Assembly: GCF_003633755.1 (NCBI RefSeq)
Contig: NZ_RBIL01000002.1
Span: forward strand, 1,860,001-1,924,000
DNA length: 64,000 bases
Direction of reading: 5' to 3'
Source: Solirubrobacter pauli
GTDB lineage: Bacteria > Actinomycetota > Thermoleophilia > Solirubrobacterales > Solirubrobacteraceae
The notes below the pieces were generated by a model that saw only the letters and a list, made by a program, of their open reading frames with translations, ran no database searches and was not told the DNA's origin. Positions 38,716-49,500 of this stretch are shown one piece after another (within the stretch, counting starts at the first letter, position 1; each line of letters begins with the position of its first letter). Made by a program: the position numbers and the translations under genes.

Positions 38716-38742
38716 CCGGCCGTTCACGGTCTACGACAGCGC

Positions 38743-39810
38743 TCACCGGAGCCGGTGCCAGTGCGCTCCTGCGTCGGGGCTCTTCCAGAGTCCGTTGCCG
38801 GCCAGCGCCAGGTATCGGTCCTTCCCGTCGACGCTCAGCGCTGAGACGCCGCCGTCCAGCGGGCGCGGCAGGTGACGGAGCATGCGCCAGCGACGCCCTC
38901 CGTCGGAGGTCGCGGTGAACCCGTAGCCGAAGCTCATGAACGCACGGCGGTCCGTGACGGCGCTGAACGCGAAGAAGTGCCCAGGCCCGCCGAGCCGGCC
39001 GACCGCGGGCGCACCGACTCCGGGTAGGGGCGCCCGGGACCGCATCACGAAGGTCCGTCCGCCGTCGACGCTGGTGTGCACCTCGAGCGCCTCGGCGCCG
39101 GCGCCGCCTGAGCCGACGCACACGAGCCACAGCGTTCCGGACGCGAGCCACTGCACGTCCGACGAGCGCTTGTGGCCGACGGCGTCCCCGGAGCAGGGTT
39201 GCCGGCGCTCGGTCCAGCTCCGACCGCCGTCACGGGTGACCAGCACGAACGCCTTGCCGGCGGCTGAGGACCGGCTCGGACGCAGACCGGCGATGACGCC
39301 GTCGGCAGCGTCGGCGAAGGAGATGTCCACCGCCGGCCCTTCGAAGCCGCCGACGCGCAGCCGGCGCGTGTGCCAGGTGCGGCCACCGTCCTCGCTGCGC
39401 GTGAGCCAGGTCCGCCGGCCCCGGGCGCGCAGCGCCCACGCGCTGGTCGACGTCGCGGTGATGTGGAAGACGTCCCGCACCGCGGTCGGCTTCCACGTCC
39501 GCCCGCCATCCGCCGTGCGCCACAGCCGGCCGTTGCTCGCCTCGGCGTACCCGAGTCCGTTGGAGAGGACGGTCGCCGTCGCGTCCGATCGGCCGCCGAC
39601 CTTCAGACGCTGGAAGGTCCGGCCGCCGTCGCGCGTGATCCGCTGGTCACGTCCCCCTCGTGGCCCGACGTCGAAGGCCACCGTGCCCAGCCCGTCGACG
39701 ACGCTGACGTCGGCGAAGAACGGATCCGCACCTGCCTGCGAACCGCCGAGCGACGCCGCCACCGCGACGGTCGCGAGTACGAGTCGAGCGAGCCGACGGA
39801 GACCGGTCAT
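38743..39810 (-). CDS. Secreted Asp-box (BNR) beta-propeller-like protein
   Basis: 355 residues. Signal peptide ('LVLATVAVAASLGGSQAGAD', cleavage near residue 28). At least six Asp-box motifs at regular spacing: 'TRDGGRTF', 'TADGGRTW', 'SEDGGRTW', 'TRDGGRSW', 'SVDGGRTF' and 'TSDGGRRW'. This is the repeat pattern of sialidase or YCF48-type propellers. No sialidase FRIP arginine motif or catalytic set is evident, so binding or scaffold roles are as likely as glycosidase activity. Confidence 0.72.
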   Translation of the reverse strand: MTGLRRLARLVLATVAVAASLGGSQAGADPFFADVSVVDGLGTVAFDVGPRGGRDQRITRDGGRTFQRLKVGGRSDATATVLSNGLGYAEASNGRLWRTADGGRTWKPTAVRDVFHITATSTSAWALRARGRRTWLTRSEDGGRTWHTRRLRVGGFEGPAVDISFADAADGVIAGLRPSRSSAAGKAFVLVTRDGGRSWTERRQPCSGDAVGHKRSSDVQWLASGTLWLVCVGSGGAGAEALEVHTSVDGGRTFVMRSRAPLPGVGAPAVGRLGGPGHFFAFSAVTDRRAFMSFGYGFTATSDGGRRWRMLRHLPRPLDGGVSALSVDGKDRYLALAGNGLWKSPDAGAHWHRLR

Positions 39811-39895
39811 CCCGCTATTGAAGCGCTGCGCCCTGGCTCATCGACGCGCGCTGGGTTACGATCGGTGGTCTCCGACACCGAGGAGGGCGATGAGC

Positions 39896-40372
39896 ATGAG
39901 CGACGTCGCTGGCAGGCGCATGACGGCCGAGATCGAGGGCGACTTCGTCGTCTTCCTGATCGGCGCCCGGTTCAACAACAAGTTGCAACTGGGGCGCACG
40001 CTGCTCGACCTGGGTGGACGACGCGGGATGAGGCACATGCTGGACTACCTCGTGGCCCATCCCGAAAAGGGGCTCCTCGCCTACGAGATGGGTCTACCCA
40101 CGATCGTCCAGTACTGGCGTTCCTTCGAGCAGCTGGAGGCCTTCGCCAAGAACCAGGACGATCCGCACCTTGCCGTGTGGCGGCAGTACTGGCGACGAGT
40201 CGGCAGTACGTCACGCACGGGTATCTGGCATGAGACGTTCCTGGTCAGAGAAGGCCAGTACGAAGCGGTCTACGGCAACATGCCGCCGCACGGGCTGGGC
40301 AAGGCCGGACGGCTCGTGCCCGTGTCGGAATCCTCCAGCGCTCGCAGCCGGCTCAAAGCGCTCAACGTTTGA
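39896..40372 (+). CDS. DUF4188 protein (monooxygenase-like ferredoxin fold)
   Basis: 158 residues. 'GDFVVFLIGARFNNKLQLG', 'IVQYWRSFEQLEAFAKNQDD', 'RQYWRRVGSTSRTGIWHETF' and 'YEAVYGNMPPHGLGKAGRLV' match the DUF4188 pattern, related to antibiotic-biosynthesis-monooxygenase folds. An AGGAGG at 39881-39886 is 9 nt from the ATG at 39896 and 3 nt from the ATG at 39890, so the later start is preferred. Substrate unknown. Confidence 0.8.
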   Translation: MSDVAGRRMTAEIEGDFVVFLIGARFNNKLQLGRTLLDLGGRRGMRHMLDYLVAHPEKGLLAYEMGLPTIVQYWRSFEQLEAFAKNQDDPHLAVWRQYWRRVGSTSRTGIWHETFLVREGQYEAVYGNMPPHGLGKAGRLVPVSESSSARSRLKALNV

Positions 40373-40499
40373 GCCGTCGACGGGGCACCCCCGATCGAAG
40401 CCAGTGATCTCGGCGACGCCGACGGAGACCTCGCGCCCGCGGCTGCGTGCGGCTCGGCACCGGCCACTATTACCAGGAGATTCGTATGGAATCGGAACC

Positions 40500-40535
40500 C
40501 TGACCTTGACGTAGGTCAGCACCTTCGGATGTAAT
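40500..40535 (+). promoter_or_regulatory. Candidate promoter with inverted-repeat operator before the giant gene
   Basis: -35 box TTGACG (40506-40511), 18-bp spacer and -10 box TGTAAT (40530-40535). The -35 box sits inside the inverted repeat CTGACCT (40500-40506), 6-bp spacer, AGGTCAG (40513-40519). The leader to the TTG start would be about 50 nt. The rest of the 221-bp gap (40373-40593) shows no gene. Confidence 0.5.
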
Positions 40536-40593
40536 CGGCGTCACGGTCCGATGGGTACGCACGCCCCCCGACTCGGCCGTCACGGAGGACAAC

Positions 40594-43500
40594 TTGCGCC
40601 GCGGTCGACTCATCGGATGCCTTTGGCTGGCCATGCTCATGCTGGCCGCCCCCACACCCGCGCGGGCGGCCGCGGACCCGCCTGCCAACGACGCGTTCGC
40701 CTCGCCGGTCGTCCTGACCGGCGAATCGGTCGTGCGCGACGTGACCACGACCGGCGCCACGAGCGAGCCTGGCGAGGCGGCGGTGCTGCCCGGGGCCGGC
40801 GCGAGCGTGTGGTTCCAGTGGACGGCACCGGCCAACACGATCGTCTCGATCAACGCCTGTGAAGCCGACTTCACGCCCGTGCTCGGCGTGTTCGTGGGTT
40901 CCGGTCTGGCGAACCTGAGCCGAATCGACAGCGGCTGCACCGCGTCCTTCGGCACGGGCGGAAGCCCGCTGACCGTCCGGATCGCGGTGGCGGGCGAGAA
41001 CGGCGAGACCGGCACCGCGCGGCTGACGATCAACCCGCCCGCGGCCAACGACGACTTCGCCGCCGCGAAGCAGCTCGACCCGCTCGACGGCGTCCTGTAC
41101 GACTACGGCAGCACGCAGTTCTCGACTCGCGAGGCCGGCGAGCCCGACCACGCCGACGGCGGCGGCGCGCACTCGCTCTGGTACCGCTGGACGGCCACGC
41201 GCACGTCGCAGGTGACGATCGACACCTGCAGCTACCCGGGCTTCGACACGACGCTGTCCGTCTACACCGGCACCAGCCTCGCCCAGCTCCAGCCGGTCAT
41301 GCAGAACGACGACTCGTCCGCCTGCCTGGCATCGCCGAAGGGCTCGAGCGTCTCGTTCCTGGCCGAAGCCGGCCGCGAGTACCGGATCGCGGTCGACGGC
41401 CACGGCCCGTCCGCCTCCGGCACTTTCACGCTCACGCTCCACGGCCCGCCGCTCAATGACGACTTCGCCGACGCGCGCGAGATGTCCGCGCGCTCTGGCC
41501 ACTACAACACGACCGAGGGGGCGAGCAAGGAGCCCGGGGAGCCCAACCACGGCGGCGACGCCGGCGGCCACTCCGTCTGGTTCAAGTGGACGGCGACCCG
41601 TTCGCGGACGGTGACGCTCTCGCTCTGCTTCGCCGCGTTCGACCCGCTCTACGCGGTCTACACGGGCAACGCGGTGAACGCGCTGACCCCCGTGGCGACG
41701 ACCGCGCCGGCGCCGTCCGACGATTGCACCGGCGGCGGGCAGACCACCTTCCAGGCCGTCGCCGGGACCACCTACCGGATCGCGCTCGATGGCAAGGCGG
41801 GCGCGAGCGGCACCTACTCGCTCGACTTCCCGCCGGCCAACGACGACTTCGCGGGCGCGGTCGCGGTCAACACGATCAGCGACTACGAGAACTACGAGAG
41901 CCTCGCCCGCGCCTCGCGCGAGCCGGGAGAGCCCGATCACGGCGGCATCGGCCGCAGCGCGTGGCTCACCTACCGGTCCGAGACCACGCAGACGGTGACG
42001 CTCGACACCTGCCTGTCGGACACGCCGACCGTGCTCGCGGTGTACACCGGCACGAGCGTCGGCGCGCTCACCAAGATCACCGGCTCGACGACGCCGGGCA
42101 GCTACTGCTCCGCGGGCAGCAGCGGCGTCGGCGTGACGTTCACCGCCCAGGCGCAGACGACGTACCGGATCGCGATCGACGCCCGCACCGCCGCGCTCGG
42201 CGCCTACTGGCTCCGGTTCGCCACCGCACCCGTCAACGACGCGTTCGCCGCCGCCCGCGAGCTCACCGGCACCACGATCTCAGGCACCACCCGCGGCGCG
42301 ACCAAGGAGACCGGCGAGCCCACGCACGCCGGCATCCCCGGCGGACACTCGGTCTGGTACCGCTGGACCGCGCCGAGCACCGGCAGCATGACGCTCGACG
42401 CCTGCGGCGACGACCAGATCTACTCGGGCTACGTCGACACCGTGCTCGCCGTCTACGAGGGCGACGAGCTCGGCTCACTGACCCAGCTGGCGGCCAACGA
42501 CAACGGCCCTGCGTCGTGCGCGAACGGGAATCCGCAGGCCTCCTCGGTGACCTTCCCGACGGTCGCCGGCAAGCAGTACCGGATCGCGGTCGACGGCGCG
42601 TTCGGCCATGCGGGCAGCTTCCGGCTCGTCTTCCCGGCCGCTCCGGTCAACGACGCGTTCGCGACCGCGACCACGTTGACCGGCCAGTTCGTCAACATCA
42701 CCGCCGCGAACGCCGGCGCCACCAAGGAGGCGGGCGAGCCGGCGCACGCGGGCGACGCCGGCGGTCGCTCGGTCTGGTACCAGTGGACGGCGCCGACCAC
42801 GAGCCGCTACGTGCTCGACACCTGCAACGCGAGCTTCGACACGCTGCTCGCCGTCTACTTCGGCAGTGCGGTCGGCGCGCTCGCGGAGATCGGCCGCAGC
42901 GACGACGCGGTCGCCTGCGGCGTCGGCTCGACTCGCAGCAGCGTCACGTTCAGCGCGACGGCGGGGACGAGCTACCGCTTCGCGATCGACGGCAAGAACG
43001 GAGCGTCCGGCTCGATCCCGCTCACGCTCGCCACCGTCGCGGGCAACGACGACTTCGCGACTCCCTACTCGCTCACCGCGAACACGTACTCCACCCGGGG
43101 AGCGAGCCGCCAGGCCGGCGAGCCCGACCATGCCGGCAAGCCGGGCAGTGCCTCGGTCTGGTTCGTGTTCTTCGCCAACGCCACGGGCCCGGTGACGATC
43201 TCGACCTGCCCCGCCGGCGGCTTCACCAGCTACGACACCGTGCTCGCGGTGTACAAGGGCTCGACCCTGGCGACGCTGGACCCCGTCGTCTCCAACGACG
43301 ACTCCGAGGCCTGCGGCGCGGGCTCCAAGCGCAGCCTCGTGACCTTCACGGCCACGGCCGGCACGTCCTACCGGGTGGCCGTCGACAGCAGGGACGGCGT
43401 CACCGGCTCGCTCTCGATGGACCTCGACGCCAAGCCCGGCAACGACGACTTCGCGTCCGCCACGACGCCGGCCTCGGAGGGCTCGCTGCTCTCGGGCTCG

Positions 43501-46500
43501 ACCCGCTCGGCCACGCGCCAGGCGGACGAGCCCGCCCACGCCGGCGACAGCGCCAGCGGCACCGTCTGGTACCGCTGGATCGCGCCCACGACCGGCCCGG
43601 CGACCTTCGACACCTGCACGCTGCCCGGCCTGCGCACCGACACGATCATCGCGGTCTACTCCGGCACCAGCCTCGGCGCGCTCACGCCTGAGGCGAGCAA
43701 CGACGACACCGCGGGCTGCGGCGACGGGACGCAGAGCCGCGTCACGTTCCCCGCCAGCGCCGGGCGCGAGTACCGGATCGCCGTCGCGGGCAAGGGCCTC
43801 GGCGGGCCGTTCTACCTGCAGCTGACCGCGGTTCCCGCCAACGATGCGTTCGCCACGCCTCGAGGGCTGGGCTCCATCGCCCCCGCGTTCAACGGGAGCA
43901 ACCGCAGCGCGACCAAGGAGGCCGGCGAGCCCAGCCACGCCGGCAACGCGGGCGGCCACTCGCTGTGGTTCAGCTTCCTGGCGAGCAACAGCGGGACGGT
44001 CACGATCGACGCCTGCAACTCGCTGATCGACACCGTGCTCGCGGTCTACACCGGCACGGCGCTCAACGCGCTGGAGCCGGTCACCACGGGCGACGACGAG
44101 TGCGGAACGCAGAGCCGGGTGCGGTTCCCGGCCGTGGCTGGGACCGTGTACCGGATCGCGCTCGACGGCAAGAACGGCGCGATCGGCTCGGTCTCGCTCA
44201 CGCTTGGCCAGGCACCGGTCAATGACGCCTTCGGGGATGCGATCGAGCTGCTCCCGAATCCGCCGGTGGCGATCGCCGAGAACGGCTACGCGACTGCCGA
44301 GGCGGGTGAGCCCGCGCATGCCGGCCAGCCCGCGACGCGCTCGGTGTGGTGGCGCTGGACGCCCGAGCAGGACGTGCGGGTGACGATCCAGGTCTGCCAG
44401 TCCTCGAGCGCGCTGAACCCCGTCCTGGCCGTCTACACCGGCACCGCGTTGAACGCGCTGACGCCCGTCGACCAGGCCGGGCGGACGAGCGAGTGCCGGC
44501 TGAGCCTCGCGGCGAAGGCGGGCACGACCTACCGGATCGCGGTCGACGCGAAGTCCGGCGGCGGCACGTTCGGGCTGGCGATCGTCTTCCCGCCGGACAA
44601 CGACGACTTCGCCAACGCGCGCTTCGCGTCGCCCTATGGCAGCAGCTACGGCACCAACGATGCCGCCACGGTGCAGGCCGGGGAGCCCGACCACGCCGGG
44701 ATCGCCGGCGGGCACTCCGTCTGGTACCGCTGGACCGCGACCCAGACGGGCACCACGACGCTCAGCACGTGCGGCTCCAACACGACCTTCGACACACTGC
44801 TCGCGGTCTATACGGGCACCGCCGTCGGCGCCCTGCAGTCGGTCGCCTTCGACGACGACGGCTGCGGAACGGGCAGCCGGCTGACGTTCACCGCGGTCGC
44901 CGGCACGGAGTACCGGTTCGTCGTGGACGGCAAGGCGGGCGCGGTCGGCTCGTTCTACCTGCGGCTCACCCCGCGGCCGGACAACGACGACTTCGCGGAG
45001 GCGCCCGGGATCGGCCGGATGAGCCTGGACGCCTCCAACGAGAACGCGACGGCGCAGGCCGGCGAGCCGCAGCACGCGGGACAGGTGGGCGGTCGCTCGG
45101 TCTGGTACGCGTGGACGGCGAACCGCTCGGGCGACGTGCGGATCGCGATCTGCAAGGCCGAGTTCGACACGCTGCTGGCCGTCTATCGCGGCAGCGCGCT
45201 CGGCTCGCTCACCGAGGTGGCGCGCAACGACGACTCGGACCGCTGCGGTGCGGGCGCGACGCGCAGCGCCTTGACCTTCGCGGCCACGGCGGGCACCCGA
45301 TATCTGATCGCGGTCGACGGGAAGGCGGGTGCGCAGGGTGCGTTCACGCTGCAGTTCGACCAGCCCGCCAACGACAACTTCGCAGACGCAGAGACGCTGA
45401 CCGGCCGAGAGACGAGCGTGTCCGGCGACGGCTCGGCCGCCGGCGCCGAGGCCGGCGAGCCCGATCACGGGCTCTTCATCCCCGCGTCCCGCTCGGTCTG
45501 GTACCGCTGGACGGCGCCGATCGACGGTGCGTACACCTTCTCGACGTGCACGAGCAGCACGCGGCTGGCGCTCTATCGCGGCGCCTCGCTGGCCACGCTG
45601 ACCCCTGCGACCGTCACCGGCGGGTTCAGCCCGACCTGCGCGTCGTCCTACACCATCCAGGCGACGGCGGGCACGGAATACCGGATCGCGGTCGACGGCT
45701 ACGAATTCAACCTGACCGTGGTCGGCCCGCCGGCCAACGACGCGTTCGCCGACGCGCGCGACCTCGGCTCGAACTTGAGCATCGGCTCCGAGCGCAACAC
45801 GAACGCGTCCCGTGAGACGGAGGAGGTCGCGAGCGCCGCGCACTCGGTCTGGTACCGCTGGACGGCGCCGCGCACCGGCGAGACGACGATCGACACGTGC
45901 TCGCTGGCGGACTTCGACGCGGTGCTGTCGGTGTTCACGGGGACCTCACTGGCCGCGTTGACGCCGATCGCCTCCGGGGACGGCTGCGGCGCGTCGCGGG
46001 TGACGTTCCCGGCAGTCGCGGGCACCGAGTACCGGATCGCCGTCGACGGGCTGGCCGGCGCGACCGGACGCTTCGGGCTGCGCTTCGAGGTGCCGCCGGC
46101 CAACGACGCGTTCGCTGCGGCGGAGCCGTTGACCGGGTCGGTGACCGGCACCAACGCGCACGCGTCCAGCGAGCCGGGCGAGCCGCAGCACGCGGGTGTC
46201 GGGGGCGGACGCTCCGTCTGGTACCGCTGGACCGCGGCCGCGGCGAGCCGGGTGATCGTCGACACCTGCGGGTCCGCGCTGGACACCGTGCTCGGCGTCT
46301 ACGCGGGTGCGAGCGTGAACGCGCTGACGCAGATCGACGCCAACGACGACAGCCTCGCCTGTGCGCCCGGCGTGCCCGGCAGCCGCGTCGTCTTCGACGC
46401 CACCGCGGGCGCCTCCTACGCGTTCGCCATCGACGGCAAGGCCGGCGCGGCGGGCACGTTCGTGCTCCGCGTCACCCTCGTCCCGGTCAACGATGACTTC

Positions 46501-49500
46501 GATCGCGCGACCGCGATCGCCACCGACGCCGACTTCGTGCCCGGCGACACCCGCGGCGCGTCGCTCGAGAGCGGCGAGCCCGCGCACGGCGGCCGCAGCG
46601 GGCTCGTGTCGGTCTGGTACCGCTGGACCGCGCCGGTCAACGGCACCGTGCGTCTCGATGCGTGCGGGCCGGACCGCGAGATCGCCGTCTACACCGGCAG
46701 CGCGGTGAGCGCGCTCACGGCTGTGTCGGGCAGCGGCTGCCGGGTCAGCTTCGAGGCCGTGGCGGGCACCGCGTACCGGATCGCGGTGGCGACCCCGGCG
46801 GACGCCACATCCTCCTTCACGCTCGCGCTCACGCGTCCGCCCGCCAACGACCGATTCGCGGCGGCCACGCGGGTCACGTCGGCCGCCGCGGTCGTCTCCG
46901 GGACCCTCGACCTGGCCGGCCGCGAGCCGGGCGAGCCTGTGGCGCTGACTCGTTCGGTCTGGTACCGCTGGACGGCGCCGACGAGCGGGCGGGTGCGGAT
47001 CGCCGGCTGCGGCGCCGGGACTCCGTCCGTCTACACCGGCACTGACGTCGCCGCGTTGACGCTCGTCGCCGCGGGCACGACCGGGCGCTGCGGCTCCCTC
47101 GCGACCTTCGACGCGGTCGCGGGGACCGACTACGCGATCGCCGTCGACGGGGCGCAGACGACCTTCAAGCTGGCGATCAACGGGCCCGCCAACGACGACT
47201 TCGAGGACGCGGCCGTGCTCACCGGCGCGGCGGCGAGCGGCCGGGCGTCGACGCTCGCCGCGACCGCGCAGGCCGGCGAGCCCGCGCACTGGAACGGCGC
47301 GACGGGCTCGGTCTGGTGGAAGTGGACGGCGCCGTCGTCGGGCACGTTCGCGGTCAGCACCTGCGGCAGCTCGTTCGACACGGTGCTGGCGATCTACCGG
47401 GGAACGAGCCTCGCGGGCCTGACTTCGTTGGCGGCCAACGACACCGGCGGCAGCTGCGGAACCGGCTCGCGCGCGACGTTCACGGCCACCGCGGGAACCA
47501 CCTACGCGTTCGCGGTCGACGGCCGCCTGGACACGCTGCGCGGCGAGGTCTCGCTCACCCTGAACGCACCGACCAACGACCTCTTCTCCGCGCCGGTCAA
47601 CGTCACGGGGGCGTCGGTGAACGGGACCAATGTGGGGGCGAGCGTCGAGAACGGCGAGCCGCTGCACGGCGGCGCGGGCGGCGCGTCGGTGTGGTTCACG
47701 TGGACCGCGCCGGCCTCGGGCATCGAGCGTGTGTCGGCGTGCGGCGCGACCGGCTTCGAGCCGATGGTCGCGGTCTACACGGGCTCGTCGCTGGGATCGC
47801 TGACCCGCGCGGCCTCGGCCACCGGCGACTGCTCGGCCACCTTCAACACCGTCGGCGGGACCACGTACCGGATCGCCGTCGACGGCCGCGACGCCGCGAC
47901 CGGGACGTTCGCGCTCGCGTTCGAGCGCATCTCGCCGGCCAACGACGCGTTCGCCTCGGCGACCGCCCTGACCGGCGCGGCGCCGGTCGCTTCGCAGGGC
48001 ACGGCGGGTGCGAGCGCCGAGACGGGCGAACCCGCGCACGCGGGTGTCGCGGCGGCGCGGTCGGTGTGGTTCCGCTGGACGGCGCCGGCGAGCGCGACGA
48101 TCCAGTTCGACACCTGCGACTCCGACTTCGACACGCGGATCGCGGTGTATCGCGGCTCGTCACTCGGCGCGTTGCAGACCGTCGGTGGCGACGACGACGG
48201 CTGCGGCGGCGGTCGCAGCCGCGTGCGGCTGCCGGTGACCGCCGGACAGGAGTACCGGATCGCGGTCGACGGCGCGGCTGCCGGCTCCCTCGTCCTCCGC
48301 GTCAACCGGCCGTTCAACGACCCCTATGGTGAGCCCGAGCCCGTCCCCGAGGCGCGTGTCGTCACGGGCACGACGGTCGGCGCCACGCGTCAGCCGGACG
48401 AGCCCGGCTCATCCGCGCAGACCGTCTGGTACCGCTGGTCGGCGCCGGCCGACGGCCCGGTGAGCGTCGCGGTCACGTGCCCGGGTGGGGCGCAGGTCCT
48501 GCTCGCGGTGTTCGATGCGGGTGCGCAGGCCCAGCGGCTGTCCGCGCAGGGGTGCAACGGCGCGGGTTCGACCCGGGCTCGCGGCACCTTCACGGCTGTG
48601 GCCGGCAGCGCGTACCTGATCGCGGTCGGGCATGCGACGGCGGTCGCGGGCGGGACGTTCGTCCTACGTGTCGGCGTGCCCGCCAACGACGACTTCGCGG
48701 ATGCCGCGGTGCTGTCCGGGACGCACGTGGACGTCAACGCCTCCACGGTCGCGGCGAGCGTCGAGACCGGCGATCCGCTGTCCGCCACCGGGGCGTCGTT
48801 GTGGTGGGCGTGGACGGCGCCGGCGAGCGGGTCGGTCAGCGTCGACGTGTGCGGCTCGGCGATGACGCCCGGCGTGTACACCGGCAGCGCGGTGGGCGCG
48901 CTGACGGCGGTCGGGACGCGCAACGGCTGCACCATCACCTTCGCGGCGACGCAGGGCACCCGCTACATCGTCGGGGCCGGCGGCTCGGCGGGCGACTTCG
49001 CGTTGCACCTCGACGCCGCGACCGACACGACCCCGCCCGACACGTCGATCACAAACGGTCCGGCGGAACGGATCAACACCGCCGACGCGACGTTCGCGTT
49101 CGCTTCGACCGAGTCGGGCTCGACCTTCGAGTGCTCGCTCGACGGCGCGGCGTTCGCCGCCTGCGTCACGCCCCACGCGGTCCACGGCCTTGGCGAGCGC
49201 GAGCACACGCTGCAGGTGCGGGCGATCGATCCCGCGGGCAACGTGGATGCGACACCCGCCACGCACACGTTCACCGTCGACCGAACGGCGCCGAACACGA
49301 CGATCACCGCCGATCCGGCGCCGTACACGTCGCAGCCGTCGGTCGCGATCGCGTTCGACGCGAGCGAGACGTCGACGTATGCGTGCTCGTGGGACGGCGG
49401 CGCGTTCGCGCCGTGCGGCTCGCCGTTCACGCGCTCGGGGCTGGCCGACAAGCAGTACACGTTCTCGGTCCGTGCGATCGACGCGGCCGGCAACGTCGAT

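Noticed and set aside
42475-45843. A 1122-codon open frame on the minus strand inside the giant gene, and other long antisense frames nearby
   Set aside because: They are by-products of GC-rich, repetitive coding on the plus strand; products are Arg/Gly/Ala-rich, lack domains, and mirror the repeat period of the real gene.
40680-49020. Possible CRISPR array or satellite DNA because of the strong 375-390 bp periodicity
   Set aside because: The period corresponds to a protein domain; copies are diverged at DNA level and remain in one frame, with no short direct repeats and spacers.
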